A stretch of 14,466 bases of DNA from contig DDHX01000032.1 of NCBI GenBank assembly GCA_002338255.1, positions 103,611 through 118,076 on the forward strand, in the 5' to 3' direction. This DNA comes from Ruminococcaceae bacterium UBA1865 (GTDB lineage Bacteria > Bacillota > Clostridia > Oscillospirales > Acutalibacteraceae). Positions 1 to 7,778 of the stretch are shown here, piece after piece; the stretch's first letter is position 1, and each line of letters starts with the position of its first letter. The notes below the pieces were generated by a model. It did not search any database and was not told the DNA's origin. It was given only the letters and a program-made list of their open reading frames with translations. A program made the translations under genes and the position numbers.

Positions 1-570
1 ACAACCACCATCGGTAAAATCGCATCCAAGCTGACACAAGAAGGCAAAAAGGTTATTATGGGCGCCGCGGATACATTCCGTGCTGCCGCAATTGACCAGC
101 TTGAAATTTGGGCGCAGCGTTCCGGTGCCGAAATCGTCAAACAGTCCGAAGGAAGCGACCCTGCCTCCGTTGTGTTTGATTCTATCGCCGCCGCAAAGGC
201 GAGAGGTGCGGATGTAGTCATTTGCGACACAGCCGGCCGGCTTCACAACAAAAAGCATTTGATGGATGAGCTTGCAAAAATCAGCCGTGTGATTGACCGG
301 GAACTTCCCGGCGCGGATAAAGAGGTTCTGTTGGTACTCGATGCGACGACCGGCCAGAACGCCGTTAATCAGGCACGCGAGTTCAAAAACGCCGCAGGAA
401 TAACCGGAATTGTATTGACGAAGCTCGACGGTACCGCGCGCGGCGGCGTTGTCCTTGCAATTCGTGAAAACCTAAATATTCCCGTTAAATTTATCGGGGT
501 GGGCGAGCAGGTTGATGATCTTCAGCCATTCAATGCCGATGAATTCGCAGAAGCTTTATTTAATAGATAG
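1..570 (+). CDS. ftsY: Signal recognition particle receptor FtsY, 3' part
   Basis: This is the C-terminal G domain of the SRP receptor GTPase, which docks ribosome-SRP complexes at the membrane for co-translational insertion. The reading frame is open from base 1, so the gene begins outside the window; the first residues (TTIGKIASKL) lie directly after the missing P-loop lysine. SRP-GTPase motifs are visible in order: DTFRAAA (bases 70-90), DTAGR (226-240) and TKLDG (418-432), then the FtsY-type ending with VGEQVDDLQPFNADEFAEALF. The N-terminal A and N domains are off the edge. It is the first visible gene of a housekeeping operon, with rdgB starting 9 bases after its stop. Ffh is the alternative within the family, but the short ending with no M domain fits FtsY. 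Confidence 0.96.
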   Translation, partial: TTTIGKIASKLTQEGKKVIMGAADTFRAAAIDQLEIWAQRSGAEIVKQSEGSDPASVVFDSIAAAKARGADVVICDTAGRLHNKKHLMDELAKISRVIDRELPGADKEVLLVLDATTGQNAVNQAREFKNAAGITGIVLTKLDGTARGGVVLAIRENLNIPVKFIGVGEQVDDLQPFNADEFAEALFNR

Positions 571-579
571 GGGACAATA

Positions 580-1167
580 ATGGCTACATTTATCATTGCG
601 ACTCACAATCAACATAAATTGAGCGAGTTGGAACGTATTCTGACTCCTTTGAAGATTGATGCCGCCACGGCTCAGCTTGACGAAGTTGAGGAAACAGGCA
701 CTACCTTTGCGGAAAATGCTTTTTTAAAAGCCGAAGCCGCCTGTCGTCAGACAGGAATGCCCGCCGTTGCGGATGATTCCGGACTGATGGTCGACGCATT
801 AAAAGGCGCACCCGGAGTGTATTCTGCACGTTACGCCGGCGAGGGCGCAAGCGATATGGACCGCATTCAAAAGCTGCTGTTGAACTTAAAGGACGTTCCA
901 AAGGAAAGACGAACTGCAAAATTTGTCTGTGCGATCTGCTGTGTGTACCCGAATGGGGACATCGTCACAGCGCATGGTGAGTGTGCAGGCACAATCGGCT
1001 TTGAACCGCAGGGCAGTGACGGCTTTGGCTACGACCCAATTTTCTTTATAAATGAAAAATCCTTCGCGCAACTTACCGCAGAGGAAAAAGATAAAATTAG
1101 CCACCGTGGCCGCGCTCTTAAAGAATTTGCGGCTCAATTACAACAAATAAAGGAGCAGAACCAATGA
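580..1167 (+). CDS. rdgB: XTP/dITP diphosphatase (RdgB/HAM1 family)
   Basis: The predicted enzyme hydrolyses non-canonical purine nucleoside triphosphates (dITP, XTP, ITP) to monophosphate and pyrophosphate, keeping deaminated purines out of DNA and RNA. Its 195 residues match the family length. Visible signatures are the substrate-binding TxNxxK (THNQHK, residues 8-13), the metal-binding ADDSGL (64-69), GVYSARYAG, GSDGFGYDPIF and SHRGRAL near residue 174. The ATG at 580 is preceded by a modest GGGGACA ribosome binding site that overlaps the ftsY stop. Its own stop overlaps the yhbY start (ATGA, 1164-1167), which indicates translational coupling. Confidence 0.95.
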   Translation: MATFIIATHNQHKLSELERILTPLKIDAATAQLDEVEETGTTFAENAFLKAEAACRQTGMPAVADDSGLMVDALKGAPGVYSARYAGEGASDMDRIQKLLLNLKDVPKERRTAKFVCAICCVYPNGDIVTAHGECAGTIGFEPQGSDGFGYDPIFFINEKSFAQLTAEEKDKISHRGRALKEFAAQLQQIKEQNQ

Positions 1168-1469
1168 TTACAAGTAAACAACGCGCCTTTCTGCGCTCAC
1201 TTGCAAATGACATCGATACGATTCTGATGGTTGGAAAATCCGGTATCGGCAGCGATATTATCAAACAGGCCAATGATGCCCTTACCGCACGTGAAATTAT
1301 AAAAGCAAAGGTGCTCGAAACAGCGCCTGTTTCCGCAAAAGAAGCCGCTGAATCGGTTGCAGAACAAACTAACTCGGAAGTTGTTCAGGTTATCGGTTCA
1401 AAATTCGTACTTTATCGTAGAAATACCAAAGAACCCAAAATTACTCTTCCCAAAGCACCTAAAAAGTAA
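1164..1469 (+). CDS. yhbY: YhbY-type CRM-domain RNA-binding protein
   Basis: A 101-residue single CRM-domain protein of the YhbY family, which associates with the pre-50S ribosomal particle and is thought to help ribosome assembly. The sequence opens with the typical MITSKQRAFLRSLAN, followed by the GKSGIGSDIIKQANDAL segment that carries the family's GxxG RNA-binding loop, and ends with VQVIGSKFVLYRRN and a basic tail. The start overlaps the rdgB stop by four bases, and an AAGGAG ribosome binding site lies inside the end of rdgB. Its place before nadD, yqeK and rsfS is the standard Bacillota order, linking ribosome assembly and silencing factors in one transcript. Confidence 0.95.
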   Translation: MITSKQRAFLRSLANDIDTILMVGKSGIGSDIIKQANDALTAREIIKAKVLETAPVSAKEAAESVAEQTNSEVVQVIGSKFVLYRRNTKEPKITLPKAPKK

Positions 1470-1488
1470 TATGATATAAGGTGGAATT

Positions 1489-2100
1489 ATGCAGAAAATT
1501 GCAATATTCGGAGGTACCTTTAATCCGATTCATAACGGGCATATTCATTTGGCAAAACAATTTGCGCTGCTGCTCGGTGTGGAAAAGATGATATTGATAC
1601 CGGCTCTTATGCCGCCGCATAAGCAGGCAAAGAATCTTGCTTCGGCAAAGGACAGGCTTGAAATGTGCCGCCTTGCCGCGGCTGAGAACCTGTTTGAAGT
1701 AAGTGATATTGAAATGAAACGCCAGGATCTCAGTTATACCTCCGATACCCTGCGGGAGCTGAAACAGACTTACCCGGATTCCGAGCTTTATCTCATTACA
1801 GGGGAGGATATGTTCCTCACCTTGGCTCACTGGCACGAGGCGCAGACAATTTTTGAGCTTGCCACCATTTGCGCCGCCCCGCGCAGCAACAGCGGACTTG
1901 AAAAGCTCGTGGACTATGCGAAGATTTTGCAGCGGAACAGCGCAAAAACGATCATAGAAAATATTGATTATCTTCCCATTTCGTCAACCATGGTTCGCAA
2001 TGCAGTAAAAAACGGGAAGAACATAGCCGGGCTTGTTCCTCCTGTGGTTGCGGATTATATTATTGAAAATAATTTGTATTTGGAGCAGGAAAATGAATAA
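1489..2100 (+). CDS. nadD: Nicotinate-nucleotide adenylyltransferase
   Basis: The enzyme transfers AMP from ATP to nicotinate mononucleotide to give deamido-NAD, the penultimate step of NAD synthesis. Its 203 residues fit the family. The N-terminal GGTFNPIHNGH contains the nucleotidyltransferase HxGH motif (H15, H18). PPHK follows, and the C-terminal LPISSTMVR holds the ISSTxxR signature (S165 to R170). The ATG at 1489 has a good AAGGTGG ribosome binding site. The 3' end overlaps the yqeK start by 8 bases. Confidence 0.96.
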   Translation: MQKIAIFGGTFNPIHNGHIHLAKQFALLLGVEKMILIPALMPPHKQAKNLASAKDRLEMCRLAAAENLFEVSDIEMKRQDLSYTSDTLRELKQTYPDSELYLITGEDMFLTLAHWHEAQTIFELATICAAPRSNSGLEKLVDYAKILQRNSAKTIIENIDYLPISSTMVRNAVKNGKNIAGLVPPVVADYIIENNLYLEQENE

Positions 2101-2662
2101 CACCGATTACAAAGCAATTATAAAACCATTTCTCAGTGAAAAGCGGTATCATCATTCCGTATGTGTCAGCGAAGAAGCCGTACGCCTTGCAAAAAAATAC
2201 GGTGCAAATGAAGAAAAAGCGGCAATTGCGGGGATTCTTCACGATATTATGAAGGATATTCCGCATGAGGAGCAACTAAAAATGATGACTCATTTTGACA
2301 TCGTACTTACCGACGTGGAACGCAGCGCACAAAAGCTGTGGCATGCCATGCTCGGAGCGGCGTATCTTGAAAATGAACTTCATATTACTGATCCCGAAAT
2401 TCTGAACGCTGTGCGCTACCACACCACCGGTCGTGCCGACATGACTTTGCTTGATGAAGTGCTGTTTATTGCCGACTTTATTTCAGCCGACCGTGATTAT
2501 ACAGGTGTTGAAGAATTACGCAACGCTGCTGATGTGAGTCTCGAACAGGCCATGATTGAAGGTATCAGTTTTACCATCAAGGATTTGGTTCAAGGCTATA
2601 AGCCGATTCATCCGGATACCATTGCTGCCTATAATCAGGTGGTATTAAAATATAAATCATAA
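2093..2662 (+). CDS. yqeK: HD-domain diadenosine tetraphosphatase YqeK
   Basis: A 189-residue HD-superfamily protein of the YqeK family, whose members hydrolyse Ap4A symmetrically to two ADP. The metal-binding pattern is visible: H21 in the early YHHS segment, H50-D51 in AGILHDIMKD, a later WHAMLGA histidine, and the family segments YHTTGR and LFIADFISADR. I chose the ATG at 2093 rather than the in-frame one 60 bases upstream, because GGAGCAGGA sits just before 2093 and the longer form adds 20 atypical residues lying wholly inside nadD. The two genes overlap by 8 bases, so coupled translation is likely. A sizeable helical HD domain fills the whole protein, with no fused domain. Confidence 0.93.
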   Translation: MNNTDYKAIIKPFLSEKRYHHSVCVSEEAVRLAKKYGANEEKAAIAGILHDIMKDIPHEEQLKMMTHFDIVLTDVERSAQKLWHAMLGAAYLENELHITDPEILNAVRYHTTGRADMTLLDEVLFIADFISADRDYTGVEELRNAADVSLEQAMIEGISFTIKDLVQGYKPIHPDTIAAYNQVVLKYKS

Positions 2663-2690
2663 TTATTTTTAAATCGAAAGGTTGTTGAGA

Positions 2691-3047
2691 ATGACATCAC
2701 TTGAACTTGCTAAAGAAACCGTAAAAACTATGGACGACAAAAAAGCGCTGGATTTAAAAGTCATCGGCATTAAAGATATTTCAGTTATTGCAGACTATTT
2801 TGTTTTGGCGACCGGCACAAGCAGCACCCACGTAAAAGCACTTGCGGATGAAGTCGAATTTAAGATGAAGCAAATTGGAATCAGCCCGGAGCACATCGAC
2901 GGTTACCGTTCCAACACATGGATTATTTTGGACTACAGTGACGTAATCGTTCATGTTTTCACCCCCGATGCGCGTGAGTTTTACAATCTTGACCGTTTGT
3001 GGCAAGATGGGGAGAGCATTGATTTGTCCAACGTTATCAAAGCATAA
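2691..3047 (+). CDS. rsfS: Ribosomal silencing factor RsfS
   Basis: A 118-residue protein of the RsfS/Iojap (DUF143) family. RsfS binds ribosomal protein uL14 on the 50S subunit and blocks joining of the 30S subunit under poor nutrition. Family features are the early [37 protein letters not shown], and the C-terminal [20 protein letters not shown] block followed by [14 protein letters not shown] codons at 2682 and 2685 extend the frame, but the AAAGG ribosome binding site (2677-2681) is correctly spaced only for the ATG at 2691. leuS follows 23 bases later without a terminator. Confidence 0.95.
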   Translation: MTSLELAKETVKTMDDKKALDLKVIGIKDISVIADYFVLATGTSSTHVKALADEVEFKMKQIGISPEHIDGYRSNTWIILDYSDVIVHVFTPDAREFYNLDRLWQDGESIDLSNVIKA

Positions 3048-3070
3048 AGAATACGGGAGCGAAGGAAAAA

Positions 3071-5479
3071 ATGAAATACGATCATAAACCAATTGAAAAA
3101 AAATGGCAGGACAAATGGGAGCAAGCCGGCGTTTTTCACGCCTCCAATACTTCTGAAAAGCCGAAATATTACGCCTTGATTGAATTCCCCTATCCGTCCG
3201 GACAGGGGCTTCATGTCGGTCATCCGCGCTCCTATACGGCAATCGACATTATTGCGCGTAAACGCCGCCTGCAGGGCTACAATGTTCTCTACCCAATCGG
3301 GTGGGACGCATTTGGTCTGCCTACCGAGAATTTTGCCATTAAAAACCATGTTCATCCGGCCGAAGTAACCAAAAAGAATATTGCTCGCTTTAAGCAGCAG
3401 CTTAAGTCGCTTGGCATTTCGTTTGACTGGTCACGAGAGATCAACACCACCGACCCAGAGTACTACAAATGGACACAGTGGATTTTTCTGCAATTATTCA
3501 AGCATGATTTGGCCTATAAAAAAGAGATGGCCGTTAACTGGTGCACATCCTGCAAATGCGTGCTTGCCAACGAAGAAGTTGTCAATGGAGTTTGCGAACG
3601 CTGTGGCAGCGAGGTTGTGCACAAGGTAAAATCACAATGGATGCTGAAAATCACCGAATATGCACAGCGTCTGATCGATGACCTTGATCTTGTAGATTAC
3701 CCTGACCGCGTCAAGGCACAGCAGAAAAACTGGATTGGCCGTTCCACAGGTGCTGAGGTCGATTTTATCTCCACAACCGGGGATAAGCTGACCGTCTACA
3801 CCACCCGACCGGACACCCTTTACGGCGCAACCTACATGGTTGTTTCGCCGGAGCATCCGATGTTGGAAAAGTGGGCGGACAAACTTCATAATATTGATGA
3901 AGTCCGCGCTTATCAAAGCGAGGCCGCCAGAAAGTCCGACTTTGAGCGCACTGAAGTTGCCAAGGATAAAACCGGCGTTCTTCTTGACGGCGTTGCGGCA
4001 ATTAACCCGGTGACCGGAAAAGAAATCCCGATTTTTATCTCCGATTACGTCCTCGTATCCTACGGTACAGGCGCAATCATGGCTGTTCCTGCTCACGATA
4101 CCCGCGACTGGGAATTTGCAAAGAAATTCAATCTGCCGATTATTGAAGTCGTTCAGGGCGGAGATGTGCAAAAGGAAGCCTTTACCGACTGTGAAACCGG
4201 TGTTATGGTTAATTCCGGCATTCTCGACGGTCTGACCGTTGAAGAAGCCAAGAAAAAGATAACTGAATTTTTAACGGAGAAAGGCATCGGCCATTCCAAA
4301 GTTAATTTTAAATTACGCGACTGGGTGTTTTCACGCCAGCGCTATTGGGGCGAACCGATTCCGATTGTTTACTGTGAAAAGTGCGGCTATGTGCCGCTGC
4401 CCGAAAGCGAACTTCCGCTTCGCCTTCCAAATGTAAAATCCTACGAGCCTACTGATACGGGAGAATCACCGCTTGCCCATATGACCGATTGGGTTGAAAC
4501 CACCTGTCCTCATTGCGGTGGCAAAGCAAGGCGTGAAACCGACACCATGCCGCAGTGGGCCGGTTCCTCGTGGTATTTCCTGCGTTACATTGATCCCCAT
4601 AACCACGATGCGCTTGCCGGGGAAGATGCAATGAAGTACTGGCTACCTGTCGATTGGTACAATGGAGGTATGGAACACACCACGCTTCACCTGCTTTACA
4701 GCCGCTTTTGGCATAAATTCCTGTTCGATATCGGCGCGGTACCTACGCCCGAACCATACGCCAAGCGTACAAGCCATGGTATGATTTTAGGTGAAAACGG
4801 GGAAAAAATGAGCAAGTCCCGCGGCAACGTGGTTAATCCGGATGAAATTGTCGGTGAGTACGGCGCTGACACAATGCGCCTTTACGAAATGTTCATCGGC
4901 GACTTTGAAAAAGCCGCTCCATGGAGCTCGGCCAGCATCAAGGGCTGCCGCCGTTTTGTTGAACGTTACTGGAATTTACAGTTCATGCTCAGCAATGAAA
5001 AGGGAATTCGCAAAGAACTTGAAACCGCCTTTCATAAAACGATTAAAAAGGTGGGGGATGATATTGAAACCCTTAAATTCAACACAGCCATCGCAACCCT
5101 CATGGCTCTGATGAACGACATTTACGAAGTTGGCTCCATCACGCTTGATGAACTTAAGGTATTTACTATTCTCATCAATTCCTTTGCGCCTCATGTGACG
5201 GAAGAAATGTGGGAAGTAATGAAATACGGCAATGGCATGGCTTGTGAGCAGAAATGGCCGGAGTACGATGAAGCGAAATGTGTCGAGGACACAGTTGAAA
5301 TTGTTGCTCAGGTTAATGGCAAGGTGCGCGCTCATTTGAGCGTCGCCACAGACATTACTAAGGAAGCGGCAATTGCCGCCGCCAAGGCCGACGAAAAAAT
5401 CGTCACCGAGCTTACTGGCAAAACCATTGTAAAGGAAATCTATGTTCCCGGCAAGCTGGTCAATATCGTAGCGAAGTAA
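3071..5479 (+). CDS. leuS: Leucyl-tRNA synthetase (class I)
   Basis: The enzyme charges tRNA-Leu with leucine in the cytoplasm. At 802 residues it is a typical bacterial-type LeuRS. Visible in order are the HIGH-type signature HVGH (residues 48-51), a Cys-rich zinc module (CTSCKC to CERCG, about 158-180), and the CP1 editing domain. The editing domain shows the threonine-rich [12 protein letters not shown] (about 243-256) and [18 protein letters not shown] with the conserved editing aspartate (about 333-351). A second CxxC pair region follows (CEKCG, CPHCGG), then [11 protein letters not shown], the KMSKS loop (579-583) and the C-terminal anticodon-binding and RNA-contact domains. The ribosome binding site is GAAGGA. 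It ends the operon, immediately before a strong terminator. Confidence 0.98.
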   Translation: MKYDHKPIEKKWQDKWEQAGVFHASNTSEKPKYYALIEFPYPSGQGLHVGHPRSYTAIDIIARKRRLQGYNVLYPIGWDAFGLPTENFAIKNHVHPAEVTKKNIARFKQQLKSLGISFDWSREINTTDPEYYKWTQWIFLQLFKHDLAYKKEMAVNWCTSCKCVLANEEVVNGVCERCGSEVVHKVKSQWMLKITEYAQRLIDDLDLVDYPDRVKAQQKNWIGRSTGAEVDFISTTGDKLTVYTTRPDTLYGATYMVVSPEHPMLEKWADKLHNIDEVRAYQSEAARKSDFERTEVAKDKTGVLLDGVAAINPVTGKEIPIFISDYVLVSYGTGAIMAVPAHDTRDWEFAKKFNLPIIEVVQGGDVQKEAFTDCETGVMVNSGILDGLTVEEAKKKITEFLTEKGIGHSKVNFKLRDWVFSRQRYWGEPIPIVYCEKCGYVPLPESELPLRLPNVKSYEPTDTGESPLAHMTDWVETTCPHCGGKARRETDTMPQWAGSSWYFLRYIDPHNHDALAGEDAMKYWLPVDWYNGGMEHTTLHLLYSRFWHKFLFDIGAVPTPEPYAKRTSHGMILGENGEKMSKSRGNVVNPDEIVGEYGADTMRLYEMFIGDFEKAAPWSSASIKGCRRFVERYWNLQFMLSNEKGIRKELETAFHKTIKKVGDDIETLKFNTAIATLMALMNDIYEVGSITLDELKVFTILINSFAPHVTEEMWEVMKYGNGMACEQKWPEYDEAKCVEDTVEIVAQVNGKVRAHLSVATDITKEAAIAAAKADEKIVTELTGKTIVKEIYVPGKLVNIVAK

Positions 5480-5499
5480 TCCATAAATGAACATAAAGC

Positions 5500-5535
5500 A
5501 AGCGGCATCGGCTGAAAAGCTGATGCCGCTTTTTT
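5500..5535 (+). terminator. Intrinsic terminator of the ftsY-leuS operon
   Basis: A 14-base-pair stem with one G-U pair (arms 5500-5513 and 5518-5531) closes a GAAA tetraloop and runs into a T tract ending at 5535. It lies 20 bases after the leuS stop. The tetraloop, GC-rich middle and T tail are a textbook intrinsic terminator. Confidence 0.93.
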
Positions 5536-5739
5536 ACGCACGTGATTTGTATAATACTATAAATAATTCTAAATAATTACAAGTTTGTTATAATTATTGA
5601 CAAATATTTAAATTGAGCATAAGCTATAAATGCGATTAAATAATATTTATTTAGAATTATTAGTTGTTTTCTACAAAACAATAATATTTTTATCACAAAA
5701 AGCCATTCAAAAACGTTATAGATATTAGAAGCAAAAACA

Positions 5740-5790
5740 ACAATTATATTGTATATATGATACAATAAATTATTGTTAAATTTATACAAT
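5740..5790. repeat. Cluster of ACAAT/ATTGT inverted repeats
   Basis: Two perfect short palindromes sit 9 bases apart: ACAAT-TAT-ATTGT (5740-5752) and ACAATAA-A-TTATTGT (5762-5776). A further ACAAT at 5786-5790 pairs with the ATTGT at 5772-5776. The repeated half-site could be an operator overlapping the weak promoter candidate at 5773. The surrounding AT richness raises the chance that this arose at random. Confidence 0.35.
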
Positions 5791-5800
5791 GTGCTAATTT
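5773..5800 (+). promoter_or_regulatory. Weak promoter candidate for the exported-protein pair
   Basis: TTGTTA (5773-5778), a 16-base spacer, then TAATTT (5795-5800) preceded by TGC as an extended -10. The -10 hexamer is poor and the region is AT-rich, so this is only the best of several weak candidates. It would give an unusually long leader of more than 200 bases. Confidence 0.25.
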
Positions 5801-5903
5801 AAAAAAATAATAGAAAAACCTGTAACAAAACGCAACCGAAATCAGTTATATAAGTAGAAGAAAAAATTTGAATTTCATGTGCATGCATTGAAATATAAAT
5901 CTT

Positions 5904-5934
5904 GAGGAAGGGGGTGAGTCCAATGGGTTTGTAA
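5904..5934 (+). other. Strong ribosome binding site with a three-codon minigene
   Basis: GAGGAAGGGGG (5904-5914) stands about 8-11 bases before ATG at 5923, but the frame stops at 5932 after coding only Met-Gly-Leu. An in-frame GTG at 5914 would give six codons. No longer frame uses this site in any phase that I can see. It may be a leader minigene, part of a folded RNA, or the decayed start of a lost peptide gene. Confidence 0.25.
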
Positions 5935-6019
5935 CTGGGTGAAAAATTTCTCTTTTAAATTACCGGCAACTCCTGTACGAATATAAACAAGGAATTAAAA
6001 TGAAGGAGAATTTAATATT

Positions 6020-6502
6020 ATGAAAAAGAATCTAAGAAAAATAGTTAGCTTGATCTTGGTTTTAGCAATGGCTTTGGCAATTTCTGTACCTGCGTTTGCA
6101 GCAGAACATACAAATCGCCCGATAATTGGATTGGGAATTACTGAAAAGACTACAAACTCCGACAGTATTACTCCTTTTGTGTACGAAGTATGTAACGGTA
6201 AGCCGTATCACGATATGGTTTCGCGCAGTTATGGCGATGCATACATTAGATTATCAGATGGTTCCTTAGAAAAATATATTTCTTCGGGGGCTTGCTGGCA
6301 ATGTAAGGCTTGTAATATGGTCATGATTACAGAGCACGATATTTTTCCTGATTATCCCACTTCAATTGGAAGATATGCTGTTTGGGGCTATAATGAACCA
6401 ATCAACCTTACCGGAACTGACATTGTTACTTCAAGAAACCAGACGAATTATACAAGTAGCAATAGCATTTCCGGCTATCGATTTCGGTATGGAGATCTTT
6501 AA
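6020..6502 (+). CDS. Small secreted protein with CxxCxxC cluster, function unknown
   Basis: A 160-residue exported protein. The N terminus is a clear Sec signal peptide: basic MKKNLRKI, a hydrophobic core, and AFA before a likely cleavage site at A27/A28. The mature part of about 133 residues has a conserved-looking centre with VCNGKPYHDM (C58) and GACWQCKACNM (C92, C95, C98), then aromatic residues and a C-terminal half rich in Asn, Thr and Ser. CxxCxxC could bind metal or form disulfides; no CxxCH heme site is present. The gene has an AAGGAG ribosome binding site and lies 22 bases before a lipoprotein gene, suggesting a two-gene unit acting outside the membrane. I do not recognise a named family. 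Confidence 0.8.
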   Translation: MKKNLRKIVSLILVLAMALAISVPAFAAEHTNRPIIGLGITEKTTNSDSITPFVYEVCNGKPYHDMVSRSYGDAYIRLSDGSLEKYISSGACWQCKACNMVMITEHDIFPDYPTSIGRYAVWGYNEPINLTGTDIVTSRNQTNYTSSNSISGYRFRYGDL

Positions 6503-6524
6503 TTAATAAAATCAAGGAGGAGTT

Positions 6525-7019
6525 ATGATAAAAAGAAAATGGCACTCTGTGATTTTTATTGCTTCAGTATTAATATGTACTCTTACTGCTTGCGGGCAAA
6601 AAAGCGAATTGGTAAGAGTACCGGAAGATGCACTGACGAAACTTTTTACGGTTTCAGATTATTCTTTAACGCATCTCGACGATAAAAGCAAATACCTGAA
6701 AACGCTTGAAAATACATATGAAGCATATTTTACATCAGAAGCGTTTGATGGTTTTGTGGCAGATAGGTTGGCGGCAAGGTATGTCGGCTTGGCTGAAAAA
6801 GAGGGCGTTCTGATTTCAGTGAAAGATGTGCAGTTGAGCAAAACAAAAGAGGAAAACAAGAATACTTCCTTTGATTTTCAAATCAATTTGGTACTGAAAC
6901 ACACGAAATCCAAGGAAGAGATTTCCAAATCTCAAAGCGGACAGCTTACTGTAACGACTGAAAGTGGAAAAACTAAAATCAGCCGACTATATATTGTACC
7001 CGATAATTTATTCAAATGA
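6525..7019 (+). CDS. Putative lipoprotein, function unknown
   Basis: A 164-residue predicted lipoprotein. After a basic MIKRKW start and a hydrophobic stretch comes the lipobox LTAC (residues 20-23), so Cys23 should be lipidated and the protein anchored to the outer face of the cytoplasmic membrane. The rest is a compact domain of about 140 residues with an early helical, aromatic part (residues about 40-85) and alternating strand-like segments towards the end. That pattern would fit an NTF2-like fold, which is a guess from pattern alone. A near-perfect AAGGAGG ribosome binding site precedes the ATG. It is probably co-transcribed with the secreted CxxCxxC protein upstream, and a hairpin follows its stop. 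Confidence 0.8.
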   Translation: MIKRKWHSVIFIASVLICTLTACGQKSELVRVPEDALTKLFTVSDYSLTHLDDKSKYLKTLENTYEAYFTSEAFDGFVADRLAARYVGLAEKEGVLISVKDVQLSKTKEENKNTSFDFQINLVLKHTKSKEEISKSQSGQLTVTTESGKTKISRLYIVPDNLFK

Positions 7020-7050
7020 ATTTTTATCAACGGGAAAAAGTCTCGTAAAC

Positions 7051-7086
7051 AAGGGCGACGCCGATTAAAAACCGGCGCCGCCCTTT
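7051..7086. terminator. GC-rich hairpin between convergent genes
   Basis: Arms 7051-7063 and 7073-7085 pair over 13 positions with one A-C mismatch around a short A-rich loop. It lies between the stop of the lipoprotein gene and the stop of the leftward DUF1294 gene. T tracts are weak on both sides (TTTGTGCTATTT forward, TTGTTTACG reverse), so it is probably a shared bidirectional terminator. Confidence 0.65.
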
Positions 7087-7089
7087 GTG

Positions 7090-7362
7090 CTATTTAAAAA
7101 ATATGTAATAGACCGTAAGAGCTTGCAGTGTGATAATGACCGGAATCCCGAGCATAAACTTTTTATGCTGTGTTTTATGGTGTATCGCGTACATGGTCAG
7201 CAGCATAAATGGGGAGCCGCCAAGGGCTGAAATCAGGAGCAGCACATTTTCCGGAACGCGCCAAAGGTGCTTCTTCGCATTGTGCTTGTCAATCACTGTT
7301 GTGAGAACGGCAATAAAATTAATAATAATTAAGTAACCAATCCAATATATATAAGTAGGCAT
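7090..7362 (-). CDS. DUF1294 small membrane protein (YsdA-like)
   Basis: A 90-residue integral membrane protein of the DUF1294 family, whose function is not established. Three hydrophobic segments are visible (about residues 4-24, 40-60 and 71-88). The family pattern is clear: DKHNAKKHLWRVPENVLLL, then ALGGSPF, then the basic HHKTQHKKFMLGIP loop. The ATG at 7362 has an AAAGGAG ribosome binding site. It starts 15 bases after the stop of the zinc-ribbon gene, so the two form a leftward unit from the promoter at 7779-7807. Confidence 0.88.
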   Translation of the reverse strand: MPTYIYWIGYLIIINFIAVLTTVIDKHNAKKHLWRVPENVLLLISALGGSPFMLLTMYAIHHKTQHKKFMLGIPVIITLQALTVYYIFFK

Positions 7363-7377
7363 GTCTTACTCCTTTCT

Positions 7378-7746
7378 TTATAACAGACTTGCACCGCAGT
7401 TTGGGCAGTATCGGCAGTTAGGGGCAACTGAACATTTGCAGCCTGGGCAGATTTTTTTGTTTGCGCCTTGTACAATAAACAACGCGTCCGGGTTAATTTC
7501 GGCTGCATAATCCCGCTCCAAACGCTTACCTTCGTCTTTTCTGACCTCATAAACCGTGCCGCAGTTCGGGCAGGAAACAAAGTACCGTTTGCCAAAGCGG
7601 AACAACGGAATAAAAAACAGTGTGAACTGCTGAAAGGTACAAGTAACCGCAGCCATCACTTCATGGCCTGCACAGCACGAAAAAAATCCGCATTTGCGTA
7701 CGCCAAGGTCATTCACGCCATTCGTTATTCCAAAAATCAAAAACAT
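7378..7746 (-). CDS. Zinc-ribbon protein
   Basis: A 122-residue protein resembling small zinc-ribbon proteins of Gram-positive bacteria (the zinc_ribbon_15 type, from memory). It starts with hydrophobic MFLIFGI. The middle segment FFIPLFRFGKRYFVSCPNCG (C59, C62) is characteristic. The C-terminal end carries a second cysteine knuckle set: CPGC (C100, C103) and CRYCPNC (C111, C114, C117). Extra cysteines at 19, 24 and 25 lie near the N terminus. Start choice: TTG at 7749 is directly followed by ATG at 7746, and the AGGGGGT ribosome binding site is better spaced for the ATG. The cellular role is unknown. Confidence 0.82.
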   Translation of the reverse strand: MFLIFGITNGVNDLGVRKCGFFSCCAGHEVMAAVTCTFQQFTLFFIPLFRFGKRYFVSCPNCGTVYEVRKDEGKRLERDYAAEINPDALFIVQGANKKICPGCKCSVAPNCRYCPNCGASLL

Positions 7747-7778
7747 CAATTCACCCCCTGATTGTTTCTTTTAGATGT

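Larger units (their letters stand above)
5536..6019 (+). promoter_or_regulatory. Long AT-rich leader region before the exported-protein pair
   Basis: About 480 bases without a credible gene, far richer in A and T than the flanking operon. It holds inverted repeats built on ACAAT/ATTGT (5740-5752, 5762-5776, and arms near 5772-5790) and a weak extended -10 promoter candidate near 5773-5800. It also has an imperfect palindrome at 5872-5894 (ATTTCA and TGAAAT around TGCATGCA), then the ribosome-binding-site-like GAGGAAGGGGG and a three-codon frame at 5904-5934. The end carries the AAGGAG site for the gene at 6020. I do not recognise a known riboswitch. The horizontal-transfer look of the base composition is an impression, not a computed value. 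Confidence 0.4.

Noticed and set aside
2033..2092. A 20-residue N-terminal extension of YqeK
   Set aside because: The ATG at 2093 has a good ribosome binding site and the family-like start; the extension lies inside nadD and is low-complexity.
3048..3070. A T-box leader controlling leuS
   Set aside because: Only 23 bases separate rsfS and leuS, with no antiterminator or T-box sequence; leuS is simply the last gene of the operon.
5577..5789. A 70-residue leftward reading frame in the AT-rich leader
   Set aside because: It starts with TTG, has no ribosome binding site, and its hydrophobic, Asn/Ile/Tyr-rich sequence is what AT-rich DNA gives by chance.
5536..6019. A c-di-GMP riboswitch, tempting because a diguanylate cyclase is nearby
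   Set aside because: I found neither the GEMM-I nor the class II conserved core, and no other riboswitch signature I know fits.
6293..6313. CWQCKAC in the secreted protein as a c-type cytochrome heme site
   Set aside because: The CxxCH pattern is absent; neither CxxC is followed by His.
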